Shown here: piece after piece, positions 28,406 to 38,740 of the stretch
Numbering within the stretch: the first letter of the stretch is position 1
Layout of the letters: every line of letters starts with the position of its first letter
NCBI RefSeq assembly: GCF_000205025.1
Contig: NZ_GL883677.1
Location: 78,431-142,430 of the forward strand
DNA length: 64,000 nucleotides
Direction: 5' to 3'
DNA from: Parasutterella excrementihominis YIT 11859
GTDB taxonomy: Bacteria > Pseudomonadota > Gammaproteobacteria > Burkholderiales > Burkholderiaceae_F
Position numbers and translations under genes: made by a program
The notes under the pieces: model-generated
What the model was told of the DNA's origin: nothing
Database searches by the model: none
Seen by the model: only the letters and a program-made list of their open reading frames with translations

Positions 28406-29266
28406 TTATTTTCCGGGGAAGACTAAGCCGCGACGGTTTCTGACGGCGTTTTCAAAAACGCTTTCCAAAGCCTTTCCGTCGGACTCATCAATATATTTTT
28501 GAAGTGTGTCCAAAGAAGCACGATAGCGTTCGAGCTCGTGAGACAACGCTTCGCGATTGGACAGGCAGATGTCGCGCCACATCACCGGAGAACTCGAAGC
28601 AATACGCGTGAAATCTCTGAAACCGGCGCCGGCCATCTTGAGTTTTTCTTGGGCGTTTTCTTCTCTCGCGATCATGTCCACCAAGGCATAAGCCAGGACA
28701 TGGGGCAAATGGCTGACAGAGGCAAACGTCAGGTCATGCTGAAGCGGGCTCATAGCCTGCACGCGTGCGCCGGCCTTACGCCACGCCTCTTCGATGAAGG
28801 TAACGACCTTCGGATCCATTCCTTCATCCGGCGTCGAGATGACGACTTTTTCGTCAAAAAGATCGGCAGACGCATAATCCACGCCCGGCATTTCGCCGCC
28901 GGCAATGGGATGTGCCGGGGCGTACTGATGAAACTTATCGCCGAGTCCTTTGCGCGCAGCCGCAATCACGGTTTGACGGGTAGATCCGACATCAGTAACC
29001 ACGGCATCAGACTTAAGGAACGGAGCCATTTCCGTAAAAACGGATTCCATCGCCTCCACGGGAACGGCGCTGACAACGATGTCCGCATCTTTGACAGCCT
29101 CTTCCATCGAAGTCGTCACGGTATCTGCTGCGCCTTTATCCAAAGCCTTCTGCAGAGTGGCCGGATTGTGTCCGAAAGCAATCACTTCGTCGACAATCCC
29201 GGCTCTTTTCCAGCTGAGCGCCATCGATCCGCCGATGAGGCCGCAGCCGATCACTGCCATTTTCAT
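28406..29266 (-). CDS. tyrA: prephenate dehydrogenase
   Basis: NAD(P)-dependent oxidative decarboxylation of prephenate (or arogenate) towards tyrosine. It has a Rossmann fold with GCGLIGGSMALSWKRAG and the active-site segment AHPIAGGE. This is a monofunctional form of 286 aa. The ATG overlaps the hisC stop by 4 nt. Confidence 0.93.
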   Translation of the reverse strand: MKMAVIGCGLIGGSMALSWKRAGIVDEVIAFGHNPATLQKALDKGAADTVTTSMEEAVKDADIVVSAVPVEAMESVFTEMAPFLKSDAVVTDVGSTRQTVIAAARKGLGDKFHQYAPAHPIAGGEMPGVDYASADLFDEKVVISTPDEGMDPKVVTFIEEAWRKAGARVQAMSPLQHDLTFASVSHLPHVLAYALVDMIAREENAQEKLKMAGAGFRDFTRIASSSPVMWRDICLSNREALSHELERYRASLDTLQKYIDESDGKALESVFENAVRNRRGLVFPGK

Positions 29267-30390
29267 GCAGATGTCTCCTCGAACTTAGCTAATGCTTCTT
29301 TCAGAACTTCCAGGAAGCGTTCGTTCTGTTCGGGCGTCCCGACAGACACGCGGATCCATTCCGGCAAGTCATAAGACTTCATGCGGCGAACGATAATGCC
29401 TTTTTTCAGCAGGTACTGAACGATATCGTCGGCATGCGGTCCGACTTTGACGGTAATGAAGTTAGCGTGCAGGCCCATGTACGGGAGTCCCAGTGCATCA
29501 AAAGCCTCGGAAAGGAACTTGATGCCTTTGCGGTTGACCTCCAGAGTCTTCTCGACAAACTCCTGATCCTGCAGGGCAGCCAGAGCCGCAATCTGAGAAA
29601 GATCATTCACGTTGAACGGATGACGAACGCGGTTCAGCATGGAAAGCAGTCCCGGCTGAGCGATACCGTAACCGACGCGAGCACCTGCCAAACCGTAAGC
29701 CTTGGAGAAAGTGCGTGCGACCATCACATTCGGGTGCAGACGAACGATTTCCATTGAGTCACAGCGCAGTGCGGGCTCGAGAAACTCGACATAAGCTTCG
29801 TCAAACAAGACCATCACCGTCGGCGGAATCTTATCCAGGAAGGCGAGAATGTCTTTCTCGGCAAGGTAGGTTCCCGTCGGGTTGTTAGGATTCGTTAAGA
29901 AGATCAAACGGGTGCGCTCATCCACGGCGTCGGCCATTGCGTCGAGGTCGGCGTTGAAGTCTCCCGTTGACGGAATTTCAATCGTCTCGGCTCCGCACAA
30001 GCGAGCAACCATCGGATACAGCGAGAAAGAATACTGCGGATAAATCGCCGTTGTACCTTCGGACAAAACGGTCTCGGCGGCCAAACCCAACAATTCGCTC
30101 GAGCCGCTGCCGATCACAACCCAATCCTGCGGCACGCCGTATTTTTCTGCGATGGCTTTCTGAAGATGATAGGCGTCGGCATCCGGATAACGGTTGAGAT
30201 TCAAGGCGGCAGTTGCAACCGCCTCTTTAACCTTAGAACTCATACCGTTCGGGTTCTCGTTGGCGACCAGCATGATGATTTCTTCGGCTTTTAGACCTAA
30301 ATCAGCCGCAACGTCTTCAATCGGTTTGCTTGCAACGTATTTATCTAAAGCCTGCACCCAAGAAGGTGTGGTAATTGTTGTTTCGGTCAT
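29263..30390 (-). CDS. hisC: histidinol-phosphate/aromatic aminotransferase
   Basis: PLP-dependent class I/II aminotransferase. Motifs are NPNNPTGTYL and the PLP-Lys in RTFSKAYGLAGARVGYG. In this operon between pheA and tyrA the enzyme probably serves phenylalanine/tyrosine as well as histidine synthesis. It overlaps both neighbours by 4 nt. Confidence 0.92.
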   Translation of the reverse strand: MTETTITTPSWVQALDKYVASKPIEDVAADLGLKAEEIIMLVANENPNGMSSKVKEAVATAALNLNRYPDADAYHLQKAIAEKYGVPQDWVVIGSGSSELLGLAAETVLSEGTTAIYPQYSFSLYPMVARLCGAETIEIPSTGDFNADLDAMADAVDERTRLIFLTNPNNPTGTYLAEKDILAFLDKIPPTVMVLFDEAYVEFLEPALRCDSMEIVRLHPNVMVARTFSKAYGLAGARVGYGIAQPGLLSMLNRVRHPFNVNDLSQIAALAALQDQEFVEKTLEVNRKGIKFLSEAFDALGLPYMGLHANFITVKVGPHADDIVQYLLKKGIIVRRMKSYDLPEWIRVSVGTPEQNERFLEVLKEALAKFEETSA

Positions 30391-31508
30391 AAATTTGATC
30401 CTTTAGTATCTGCTCGGCGAAAATTCTTCTCCGTCGGATAAGAACCCAGACATTTCAGAGAGGCACAGCCTTCACGGAAAATCTCCAGCGCTTCTCGAAT
30501 CTTGGGCTCGCTCATGTTGCCCTCAATGTCGGTGTAGAAGAAATATTCCCACGTTCCGCGCTTAGCAGGGCGTGAGTCCAGTCTCATCATGGACACACCG
30601 AAATCATCGAACGGCTTTAAAGCCTGATAAAGCGAACCGGCTCGATGCGGCACGGAGAAAATCAGGGAGGTCTTATCTTCCTGCGGATTAGCGGAAGGCT
30701 CGGCAGGCTCGCGGCCTAAGATCAGGAAACGCGTACGGTTGGTGTTGGAGTCCTGAATATTGGTCGCCACAATCTGCAGCCCGAAAATCTTTGCCGCGAC
30801 TTCACCGGCAATCGCCGCATAAGCCGGATTCTCGGAAGCCAAACGCGCAGCCTCTCCGTTGCTCTCAGCAGTCAGTCTTTCTAAAGAAGGCACATTGCGA
30901 TTGAGCCACTGGACGCATTGTCCGAGAGACTGAGGGTGCGAATAGACGCGAGTGATGCCTTCCATCGTGCCGGAGCGCGTCATCAAGTTGTGCTGAATCG
31001 GAATGGAACATTCGCCTACGATGAAGAGCGATGTCTTCAGCAGATAGTCCATGGTGCGGTTGACCGCCCCTTCGGTGGAGTTCTCTATCGGAACAATACC
31101 GTAGGCGGCATCACCGGACTCAACCTTTCTAAAGACCTCTTCGATACTGCCAGAGGGCATTCCGACCACACCGGAGCCGAACTGACGAATCATCGCCTGT
31201 TCGCTGAACGTTCCGCGAGGACCGAGGTAAGCCACTTTCAGTTCGGACTCAAGGCCGCGGCAGGCGCACATGACCTCACGCCAGATGGCCACTAAAGATT
31301 CATTGGGCAGAGGCCCTTCGTTTTTACCGCAGATCTTTTTTAAAACTTCCGCTTCGCGTTCGGGTCGGTAAACCGGGAGACCGACCCGAGCCTTGATCTC
31401 GCCGATTTCTTTGGCGACCTCCGCCCGCTCGTTGAGCAGGCGGACGAGCTCGGAATCGAGCCCGTCGATCTTATTACGAAGAGGAAGCAGTTCTTCGTTG
31501 ACAGACAT
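30387..31508 (-). CDS. pheA: bifunctional chorismate mutase/prephenate dehydratase
   Basis: Makes phenylpyruvate from chorismate. The N-terminal AroQ mutase domain (LLPLRNKIDGLDSELVRLLN) is followed by the prephenate dehydratase domain (YLGPRGTFSEQA, IPIENSTEGAV, the catalytic TRF in NRTRFLIL) and a C-terminal ACT domain with the GSLYQALKPF and SRP motifs that bind Phe. I chose the ATG at 31508, 10 nt after the serC stop; an ATG at 31538 would add ten non-conserved residues and overlap serC. Confidence 0.95.
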   Translation of the reverse strand: MSVNEELLPLRNKIDGLDSELVRLLNERAEVAKEIGEIKARVGLPVYRPEREAEVLKKICGKNEGPLPNESLVAIWREVMCACRGLESELKVAYLGPRGTFSEQAMIRQFGSGVVGMPSGSIEEVFRKVESGDAAYGIVPIENSTEGAVNRTMDYLLKTSLFIVGECSIPIQHNLMTRSGTMEGITRVYSHPQSLGQCVQWLNRNVPSLERLTAESNGEAARLASENPAYAAIAGEVAAKIFGLQIVATNIQDSNTNRTRFLILGREPAEPSANPQEDKTSLIFSVPHRAGSLYQALKPFDDFGVSMMRLDSRPAKRGTWEYFFYTDIEGNMSEPKIREALEIFREGCASLKCLGSYPTEKNFRRADTKGSNL

Positions 31509-31518
31509 GGCTCGGCTC

Positions 31519-32586
31519 TTAGCTGTGACGTTCGGCAAAAGCCTTCATGTAATCGGCCAGAGCTTCTGCGGCTTCCACGCTGACCGCGTTGTAGAGCGAA
31601 GCACGCATGCCGCCGACGATTCTATGGCCCTTGATGTTGGCCAGGCCTTTCTGAAGCGCTTCTTCAATGAAGAGCTGATTGAGCTCTTCGTTCTTCAGAT
31701 TGAAGACCACGTTCATGCGGGAGCGGGACCGCTTTTCAATGTTGTTGTAGTAGAAACCGTCCGAGTTATCGATCGCGTCGTAAATCTTCTGACTCTTCAG
31801 AATGGAGCGTCTCTCCATTTCCTTGACGCCGCCTTCGGCAAGCAGCCACTTGCAGACCAAGTGCGAAATGTAGATCGCAAAGGTCGGCGGCGTGTTGTAC
31901 ATCGATTCGAAGTTCGCATAGGTCTGATAGTCGAGCATGGTCGGCGTTGTCGACTCGGCGCGGCCTAAAAGATCCTTTCGGGCGATCACGACCGTGAGAC
32001 CGGCTGGACCGAAGTTCTTCTGAGCACCGGCAAAGATCAGACCGTACTTAGAAATATCGACCGGCTGAGACAGGAAGTCACTGGACATATCGGCAATCAA
32101 GGGAACATTGACTTCCGGGCGATACCAGTAACGAATGCCGTTGACCGTTTCGTTGGAGCAGTAATACAGATAAGCAGCGCCGTCGGTGACTGCGAGTTCG
32201 TCCTGACGAGGGGCTCTGAGTTCAGTGCAGGCAACTTCGGCAGCCTCGCCGATCTTCTGTGCTTCGTTAAAAGCTTTGCGGCTCCAAACGCCGTCCACGG
32301 CGTAGTTGCCGATTCCGCCCACTGCAAAATTCAGCGGGATCATGGCAAACTGCAGATGACCGCCGCCCTGAACGAACATGACTTCATATTCTTCGGGAAT
32401 ACCGTAGAGCTCACGAAGCATTTCCACGGTTTCGCGGTAAATGCCCATGAATTCTTTGCTGCGGTGGCTCATCTCCAGAATGGAGTATCCGACACCGTGC
32501 CAGTCGGTCATTTCCGAGGCTGCCTGTTCAAGCACAGGCAAAGGCATGGCCGAAGGGCCGGCCGCAAAATTAAAGATTCTCGTCAT
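31519..32586 (-). CDS. serC: phosphoserine aminotransferase
   Basis: PLP enzyme of serine and pyridoxine synthesis. The start [17 protein letters not shown] at 32586 is the family N-terminus and follows GGAAGAAGAAA. A longer frame to 32703 would overlap gyrA and has a nonsense-like Lys/Arg lead. The PLP-Lys is in [11 protein letters not shown]. The start overlaps the last 17 nt of gyrA, so translation is coupled. Confidence 0.96.
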   Translation of the reverse strand: MTRIFNFAAGPSAMPLPVLEQAASEMTDWHGVGYSILEMSHRSKEFMGIYRETVEMLRELYGIPEEYEVMFVQGGGHLQFAMIPLNFAVGGIGNYAVDGVWSRKAFNEAQKIGEAAEVACTELRAPRQDELAVTDGAAYLYYCSNETVNGIRYWYRPEVNVPLIADMSSDFLSQPVDISKYGLIFAGAQKNFGPAGLTVVIARKDLLGRAESTTPTMLDYQTYANFESMYNTPPTFAIYISHLVCKWLLAEGGVKEMERRSILKSQKIYDAIDNSDGFYYNNIEKRSRSRMNVVFNLKNEELNQLFIEEALQKGLANIKGHRIVGGMRASLYNAVSVEAAEALADYMKAFAERHS

Positions 32587-35437
32587 TTTCTTCTTCCTTG
32601 AGGATGGCCTCGTCTTTTGCTTCGAGTTCGGCTTCTTCTGCCTCCGTTTCCGAGACCACTTCGACTTCAACCGCTGCATTATCGGAAGCATTGTCTCCGT
32701 CATCGTTTTCGGTCACGCGCTCAAGACCTACGAGCTTGGTGCCTTCTTCCATCGAGATGAGTGTCACGCCCTGAGTGTTGCGGCCGAGGACGCGGATCTC
32801 GTTGACACGGGTACGAACCAGCTTGCCGGTAGAGGTCAGCAGAATGATTTCGTCGTTTTCTTTTACGAGGAGTGCGGAAACGACCTTGCCGTTTCTCTCG
32901 GTCGTCTGGATCGAAATAATGCCCTTCGTGCCGCGGCCGTGGCGTGTGTACTCAGCCAGCGGAGAACGTTTGCCGTAGCCGAACTCAGTAGCGGTCAGAA
33001 CCGTCACGTCTTCGTCATCGCCGCAGACCAGCATGGAAATGACCTTCTGGCCTTCATCGAGTCTCATACCGCGAACGCCGGTTGCGGCACGGCCCATGGC
33101 GCGAACTTCATCTTCGGAGAAGCGGACAACTTTGCCGTTGTCGCTAAAGAGCATGACATCATGCTTGCCGTCGGTCACGGCAGCACCGACCAGAACGTCG
33201 CCTTCAAGCAGATTGATGGCGTTGATACCGGCTCTTCTCTGGTTCTTGAAGTCGCCGATCGGTGTCTTCTTGACCGTACCGTCAGCAGTGGCCATGAAGA
33301 TATAGAGATCTTTGGCGTAATCCTCATCGGAGATCGGCAGAACGGCAGTGACTTTTTCGTCATCCGTGAGTTCAAGCATATTGACGATCGGACGACCCTT
33401 GGAAGAGGAAGAGCCCTCGGGCACATCCCAAACGTTGAGCCAGTGCAGACGGCCCTTGTTGGTGAAGCACAGCAGCACGTCGTGCGTTGTAGCCACAAAC
33501 AGCTGATTAATAATGTCGCCTTCCTTCATTTGGGCGGCGCGTTTACCCTGACCGCCGCGTTTCTGAGCGCGGTATTCGATCGAAGCCTGGCTCTTGATGT
33601 AGCCGGTATCCGTCAGGGTTACGACCATTTCTCTCAGCGGGATCAGGTCTTTTGTCTTGACGTTTTCTGCATTGGCAACAATCTGAGTCTTTCTTTCGTC
33701 GCCGAATTCGGCTGCAACGGTTTCAAGGCTGTCGGCAATGATCGCGGTGACGCGTTCGGGCTTCGCCAGAATGTCGGTCAAATCAATAATAGTGTCCACG
33801 AGTTCTTTATATTCTGCGTGAATCTTTTCCTGTTCCAAGCCGGTCAGGCTCTGCAGGCGCATCTGAAGAATGTTCTTAGCCTGCATGGAACTTAAGCGGT
33901 AGGTTTCCTGATCCGTGAGGCCGAGCGTCATGTCTTCGTCTTCGGGGCGCAGGAATTTCTTATCAAGGTTGGCGCGCTTGATCATCTCGGCGGCTTCATG
34001 AGCCGGCCATTCGCGCTCCAGCAGTCTTTCCTCGGCAATCTTGGCGTTGGCAGAAGTACGGATGATGTTGATGAAGTCATCAAGGTTCGCCAGCGCGATT
34101 GCCTGACCTTCAACCAGGTACACGCGGGCGCGAGCTTTATCGCGGCGGAACATCGTGACGCGAGTCACGACTTCACGGCGGAAGCTTAAGAACTCAACTA
34201 GGATTTCTTTGATGTTGAGCTGTTTCGGCTGGCCGTTGACAAGCGCCACTAGGTTGATACCGAAGCTGTCCTGCAGCTGGGTGTTCTTATAAAGAAGGTT
34301 CAGAACGACATTGGCATTGGCGCCGCGCTTCAGTTCGATCACGCCGCGCATACCGTTCTTATCGGATTCGTCGCGAACGAAGGACATGCCGTCAATTTTC
34401 TTTTCAGCGACGAGCTGAGCGATCTTCTCAAGGAGCAGACGCTTGTTGACCTGATACGGAATCTCGTCGATGATGATAGATTCGCGGTTGCCGTTGTCCC
34501 ATTCTTCAATGTGGGTCTTGGCACGAATAATCGCTTTGCCTCGGCCGGTGCGATAGGCCTCATGGACATCGGACAAACCGTAAAGAATGCCGCCTGTGGG
34601 GAAGTCCGGAGCCGGCATGACTTTAATAATTTCGTCGATGGTGCATTCAGGGTTACGAAGCACCAGCAAGCAGGCGTTCACGGTTTCACGCAGGTTGTGC
34701 GGAGGAATGTTCGTTGCCATACCGACCGCGATACCGGCGGAGCCGTTGATCAGAAGCTCTGGGAACACTGTCGGAAGAACGGTCGGCTCTTTCTGCGTGC
34801 CGTCGTAGTTCGGAGCGAAATCAACTGCGTCTTCATCCAGACCGCGGAGCATTTCGGAAGAAAGCTTCTTCAAACGAACTTCGGTGTAACGCATAGCAGC
34901 GGCGCCGTCACCGTCGACAGAACCGAAGTTGCCCTGGCCGTCGACCAACGGATAACGCATGGAAAAGTCCTGAGCCATACGAACGATTGTTTCGTAAGCT
35001 GCGGCATCACCGTGAGGATGGTACTTACCGATCACGTCACCGACCACACGAGCAGACTTCTTATGCTGTGTGTTCCACATGTTGTTCAATTCGAACATCG
35101 CGAAGAGCACACGACGGTGAACGGGTTTTAAACCGTCACGCACGTCGGGCAGTGCTCGGCCCATGATCACGCTCATCGCGTAATCAAGGTAGGAGCGCTT
35201 CATTTCATCTTCCAGAGAAATCGGCTCGGCCTTATTTACCTGCTGGCGAATGAGATTCCAGTCAGGCGTGTTCTCGCGGCGGCTGCGGGAGCGACTTTTC
35301 TTTTTCTCGCCCTCGCCGGCGTCGCCGGACTCTTCAGCCTGATTCTCGGGTGTCTCAGAACCGGTCTCATCAGAGATGTCCTGCTCCTGCTCTTCTTTGT
35401 CTTTTTCGTTTTCGTTGTTGTGGTCGTTGTCAGCCAT
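32570..35437 (-). CDS. gyrA: DNA gyrase subunit A, with long N-terminal extension
   Basis: Breakage-reunion subunit of gyrase. At 955 aa it is longer than E. coli GyrA (875). About 62 extra residues at the N-terminus are highly charged (Asp/Glu/Lys stretches, then [11 protein letters not shown]) before the conserved [17 protein letters not shown]. The active-site Tyr is Tyr184. The quinolone-determining region reads [13 protein letters not shown], so E. coli Ser83 is Ala145 and Asp87 is Glu149. The GyrA box is QKRGGQG, a variant of QRRGGKG. The C-terminal tail is acidic. It is the first gene of the aromatic/serine operon. Confidence 0.96.
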   Translation of the reverse strand: MADNDHNNENEKDKEEQEQDISDETGSETPENQAEESGDAGEGEKKKSRSRSRRENTPDWNLIRQQVNKAEPISLEDEMKRSYLDYAMSVIMGRALPDVRDGLKPVHRRVLFAMFELNNMWNTQHKKSARVVGDVIGKYHPHGDAAAYETIVRMAQDFSMRYPLVDGQGNFGSVDGDGAAAMRYTEVRLKKLSSEMLRGLDEDAVDFAPNYDGTQKEPTVLPTVFPELLINGSAGIAVGMATNIPPHNLRETVNACLLVLRNPECTIDEIIKVMPAPDFPTGGILYGLSDVHEAYRTGRGKAIIRAKTHIEEWDNGNRESIIIDEIPYQVNKRLLLEKIAQLVAEKKIDGMSFVRDESDKNGMRGVIELKRGANANVVLNLLYKNTQLQDSFGINLVALVNGQPKQLNIKEILVEFLSFRREVVTRVTMFRRDKARARVYLVEGQAIALANLDDFINIIRTSANAKIAEERLLEREWPAHEAAEMIKRANLDKKFLRPEDEDMTLGLTDQETYRLSSMQAKNILQMRLQSLTGLEQEKIHAEYKELVDTIIDLTDILAKPERVTAIIADSLETVAAEFGDERKTQIVANAENVKTKDLIPLREMVVTLTDTGYIKSQASIEYRAQKRGGQGKRAAQMKEGDIINQLFVATTHDVLLCFTNKGRLHWLNVWDVPEGSSSSKGRPIVNMLELTDDEKVTAVLPISDEDYAKDLYIFMATADGTVKKTPIGDFKNQRRAGINAINLLEGDVLVGAAVTDGKHDVMLFSDNGKVVRFSEDEVRAMGRAATGVRGMRLDEGQKVISMLVCGDDEDVTVLTATEFGYGKRSPLAEYTRHGRGTKGIISIQTTERNGKVVSALLVKENDEIILLTSTGKLVRTRVNEIRVLGRNTQGVTLISMEEGTKLVGLERVTENDDGDNASDNAAVEVEVVSETEAEEAELEAKDEAILKEEENDENL

Positions 35438-35551
35438 CTAACAAATCCTTCTTAATGCGTCCGGGCTAACGGACTGTAAAAATAACCCGTCAATTTTAGT
35501 GGACTTAACAGCTCTGTGCCTCAAAACGCTTATAAATCGTTTTTAGTGTGC

Positions 35552-35572
35552 TATCGTAATCCGATACTATCG
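35552..35572 (+). promoter_or_regulatory. inverted repeats upstream of the HigA-like gene
   Basis: TATCG (35552), CGATA (35562) and TATCG (35568) form two overlapping inverted repeats 12 bp before the ATG. This is the place and form of an operator bound by the antitoxin-like repressor's own HTH. Autoregulation is inferred. Confidence 0.45.
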
Positions 35573-35584
35573 AGAGGCGTTACT

Positions 35585-35884
35585 ATGAAAAATCTGGAAG
35601 CATTGCACCCCGGCATGGTTCTCAAGACCATGTTTCTTGAGCCTCTAAAACTTTCCGTTTACCGAGTCGCAAAAGACATTCACGTTCCTCAGACGCGCCT
35701 GAGTCAAATTATTGCCGGAGAGCGCGCTATTACACCGGACACTGCGCTGCGGCTTTCGAAATACTTCGGCCTAGAAGAAATCTTTTGGCTCGAGCTGCAG
35801 GCGGTCTATGATTTGGCAAAGCAAAAGGCACTAATGAAGGAAGAGTTGGACGCCATTCAGCCGTTTCAACCGAAAAACCTCTAA
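35585..35884 (+). CDS. higA: HigA/VapI-family addiction-module antitoxin-like protein
   Basis: About 99 residues starting MKNLEALHPGMVLKTMFLEP. HTH is VYRVAKDIHVPQTRLSQIIAGERAITPDTALRLSKYFG, a HigA match split by the usual AITPDTALRL motif; FWLELQAVYDL follows. No HigB toxin is present within 150 bp upstream or downstream. The frame can be extended to 35516, but the extension is unlike the family. It lies 20 bp before the amidohydrolase gene and may be cotranscribed with it. Confidence 0.82.
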   Translation: MKNLEALHPGMVLKTMFLEPLKLSVYRVAKDIHVPQTRLSQIIAGERAITPDTALRLSKYFGLEEIFWLELQAVYDLAKQKALMKEELDAIQPFQPKNL

Positions 35885-35903
35885 TTTCTAATAGGAGAAG
35901 AAT

Positions 35904-37244
35904 ATGCAGACCGAAAAACTCCTTCTTCCCCGCTGGATCATTCCGCTTGAGGGCGACACTGAAGTTCTGGAGAACTATGGCCTGGCGATTGAAAACGGAA
36001 GAATTGCCGCGCTGATCCCGCCTGCAGATCTCAAGAACGTTGAAGCCAAAGAAGTCTTTGAGCTCCCCGATAACGTGGTTATGCCAGGCTTTGTGAACTG
36101 CCATACCCATGCTTCCATGAATCTTCTCCGCTGCGTGGGCCCTGATCTCACAACGCCGAACTGGCTCACCAAATGCATTTGGCCCATTGAAGGGCAGCTG
36201 ATGAGTCCGGAATTCGTCTATGACGGTGCCCTGCTCGGAGGCGCTGAAATGCTCCGAGGAGGTACAACGACGTGCCATGACATGTATTTCTTCCCGGATT
36301 CTGCTGCCAAAGCGCTGAGAGAAGTCGGACTGCGTGTCGTTCAGGGTGCGTTTGTAATCAAGTACCCGAATGCTGAGTACAAAGGAGAAGAAGATGCTTT
36401 TGGGGGCGCCCGAGCACTCGCTGCACGTCACAAAGACGATCCCGGCCTTTCTATCAATATTGCACCGCATGCTCCCTATTCCGTCACTGCGGAAGCTTTG
36501 CAGGCATCCATGCGGTTAGCCGAAGAGCTGGACACAACCTGGCAGATTCATCTCTCCGAGACCGAAGAAGAAAGACAGAACGCCATAAAAGAATTCGGGT
36601 GCTCTCCGGTGGAATATTTGGCCAAATTAGGCTGCCTGAATGAACGGACGATTGCCGTGCACTGTGTTGCTCTTTCCGACCGCGACATCGGACTGCTCGC
36701 CGAAAGCGGCGCATCCGTCGTCCACTGTCCCGTGAGCAATATGCGGCTCGGCTGCGGCGCAAGTCCCGTCGTCAAACTTTTAAAGGGCGGCATCAACGTT
36801 GCCTTGGGAACCGACGGTGCAGCGAGCGCCTGCTCTCTGAGCATGTTCGAGCAAATGCGGACGGCAGGTCTCATCGCTAAGGGATTTTCTCAAGACCCGA
36901 CGGAGCTCACGGTCAATCAAATTATTCGTATGGCAACAATAAACGGAGCTAACGCGTTAAAATTGCATTGTGACGTGGGCTCCCTTGCAGTTGGGAAGCT
37001 CGCGGACCTAGCCGTCATTGACATGTCACAGCTTGTAACTATGCCCGTTTTGGATGTGTTATCAAACGTTATTTACGCGGTTGAAGCACAATGCGTACAT
37101 CAGGTTTGGGTGAGCGGTTCCCTTGTTGCAAATATACAACAGGAAAAATTACTTAGGCCTGATCGGGGCAAGTTACTTACAAAAAGTAATATCATGTCGT
37201 GGCAGAATAGGGTGTGTGAGATACTACGGGACGATTTTAATTAG
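35904..37244 (+). CDS. mtaD: amidohydrolase, MTA/SAH deaminase (TRZ/ATZ family)
   Basis: Metal-dependent deaminase. Residues near 67-69 (CHTHASMNLLR), HAPYSVT, HLSETEEE and GTDGAASACSLS carry the His/His/His/Asp metal site of the 5'-methylthioadenosine/S-adenosylhomocysteine deaminase group. At 446 aa it has full length. The ribosome site AGGAGAAG is good. Guanine- or s-triazine-type substrates are possible alternatives within the family. Confidence 0.8.
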   Translation: MQTEKLLLPRWIIPLEGDTEVLENYGLAIENGRIAALIPPADLKNVEAKEVFELPDNVVMPGFVNCHTHASMNLLRCVGPDLTTPNWLTKCIWPIEGQLMSPEFVYDGALLGGAEMLRGGTTTCHDMYFFPDSAAKALREVGLRVVQGAFVIKYPNAEYKGEEDAFGGARALAARHKDDPGLSINIAPHAPYSVTAEALQASMRLAEELDTTWQIHLSETEEERQNAIKEFGCSPVEYLAKLGCLNERTIAVHCVALSDRDIGLLAESGASVVHCPVSNMRLGCGASPVVKLLKGGINVALGTDGAASACSLSMFEQMRTAGLIAKGFSQDPTELTVNQIIRMATINGANALKLHCDVGSLAVGKLADLAVIDMSQLVTMPVLDVLSNVIYAVEAQCVHQVWVSGSLVANIQQEKLLRPDRGKLLTKSNIMSWQNRVCEILRDDFN

Positions 37245-37333
37245 CGGACCGGTGGTTATACACTCGGAATGCATAGCGGCCGATCCCTGAATTTGCCGTA
37301 TGTTGTGTGGTTTTACTGCATCAAAAGAGGAAA

Positions 37334-37972
37334 ATGATGAATACAAAGACAAAATTCGGAATGCTTATCGCTTCTGTAGCGTTAGCTGCTTCCGGTGCTG
37401 TTTGCGCAGCTGATGCCCCTGCTAATCCTTATGTTCAGGCAGCCGGCCAAACATTGATGACTAATTTCGGCCTGTGCGTCCGCACCGGCTATTGGACTCC
37501 TGCTCTGGCAGAAGCCCAGGGCGCTCTTGGCCAGAACTGCCAGTGCGACACAGACATTATTAAGTGCGAAGCCGGCGCAGAAAGAGTTACTCTTTCTGCC
37601 GACACACTCTTCGCCTTCAACAAAGCCGTTCTGAAACCCGAAGGCATCGCCAAGTTGACAAAACTCACAAGCCGTATGTCCGGCTTGACACTTGACGTTG
37701 TCATGATCAATGGCTACGCCGACCGTATCGGCGGTGCTGCCTACAACCAGAAACTGTCTCAGCGTCGTGCAGACGCCGTCAAGACTTTCTTGGCTGAACA
37801 CGGCGTTCCTGCTGCTCGTATCCACGCCGAAGGCAAAGGCCAGGCTGACCCTGTCGTCAACTGCCCGAATCCTTCTGCTAAGGGCGAAATCAAGACATTC
37901 AAACAGTTGATCGAATGCCTGCAGCCGAACCGTCGTGCCGTTATCGAAGTTAAGGGCACACGCAACAAGTAA
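37334..37972 (+). CDS. ompA: OmpA-like peptidoglycan-binding outer-membrane/periplasmic protein
   Basis: 212 residues from the ATG at 37334, which follows GAGG. A signal peptide ends VCA-AD. A short domain with four Cys follows (residues about 25-80), then the OmpA C-terminal domain with NGYADRIGGAAYNQKLSQRR, which binds diaminopimelate. There is no eight-strand beta-barrel, as in the short OmpA-like proteins of Bordetella and relatives. It probably anchors the envelope to peptidoglycan. The terminator follows directly. Confidence 0.85.
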   Translation: MMNTKTKFGMLIASVALAASGAVCAADAPANPYVQAAGQTLMTNFGLCVRTGYWTPALAEAQGALGQNCQCDTDIIKCEAGAERVTLSADTLFAFNKAVLKPEGIAKLTKLTSRMSGLTLDVVMINGYADRIGGAAYNQKLSQRRADAVKTFLAEHGVPAARIHAEGKGQADPVVNCPNPSAKGEIKTFKQLIECLQPNRRAVIEVKGTRNK

Positions 37973-37991
37973 TCTATTGCATTAACTTGTG

Positions 37992-38023
37992 AAAAAGGGG
38001 TCGTTTGCGACCCCTTTCTTTTT
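37992..38023 (+). terminator. terminator between ompA and gph
   Basis: AAAGGGGTCG and CGACCCCTTT pair over 10 bp with a TTTG loop, followed by CTTTTT. It ends just before the gph ATG. Confidence 0.9.
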
Positions 38024-38026
38024 GTC

Positions 38027-38686
38027 ATGACCGAACATCCCAACGTTTATTTATTTGATCTTGACGGCACATTGCTGGATTCTGCGCCGGATCTAGCGGC
38101 AGCGGCTAATCATCTTCGAGAAGTCCGAGGTTTGACGCCCCTCCCCTTTGAGACGCTTCGCAAAACCGCATCCAGCGGCGCACGAGGCCTTCTTGGTGCG
38201 GCTTTCGGCATCCACCCGGATGATCCTGGCTACGCTGAAATGGTCAAAGAGTTTTTGGACTATTACGAAGCCCATATGGCGGAGCACTCTCATCTTTTTG
38301 AAGGCGTTCCGAAAATGATTGACAACATCAAAGCTCAAGGAGCAAGCTGGGGCATCATTACCAACAAGCACGCCCGCTTTGTTCATCCTTTAATCAAATT
38401 CCATAAGCTCGAACCAGCTGTGGTCGTGTGCGGGGACACGCTCAAAGTTTCCAAACCGAACCCCGAACCGATTCTTTTTGCTCTGAAAAGCATTGACGCG
38501 AAAGCTTCTGAGGCCATTTATGCCGGCGACGACAAACGAGATATTGATGCAGCCAACGAAGCTAACGTTTTCTCGGTTGCCGTGAAATGGGGATATCTCG
38601 GTTCACCGCAGCCTGTCGAGCTGTGGGGCGCAGATCTCATTGTGCACAATCCGAGCGAAATTTTAGAGATCAAGCTTACAAAGTAG
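38027..38686 (+). CDS. gph: phosphoglycolate phosphatase-like HAD hydrolase
   Basis: 219 residues of the HAD superfamily: motif I FDLDGTLLDS, motif II TN in IITNKHA, the Lys in KVSKPNPEP and motif IV AGDDKRDIDAA. A helical cap sits after motif I, as in Gph. It removes phosphate from 2-phosphoglycolate and repairs metabolite damage. In related genomes ubiG lies between ompA and gph; it is not here. The ATG has no Shine-Dalgarno and follows a terminator. Confidence 0.85.
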   Translation: MTEHPNVYLFDLDGTLLDSAPDLAAAANHLREVRGLTPLPFETLRKTASSGARGLLGAAFGIHPDDPGYAEMVKEFLDYYEAHMAEHSHLFEGVPKMIDNIKAQGASWGIITNKHARFVHPLIKFHKLEPAVVVCGDTLKVSKPNPEPILFALKSIDAKASEAIYAGDDKRDIDAANEANVFSVAVKWGYLGSPQPVELWGADLIVHNPSEILEIKLTK

Positions 38687-38740
38687 TCATACTTTTGCCT
38701 ATGTCGGAAGTCTTTTTATTCCGCTAAGCGAGGGAACGAT

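Noticed and set aside
32441..33895. 484-codon open frame antisense to gyrA
   Set aside because: Shadow of gyrA, which is certain; no ribosome site.
35438..35584. HigB toxin fragment upstream of the HigA-like gene
   Set aside because: The 147 bp hold no HigB-like residues in any frame.
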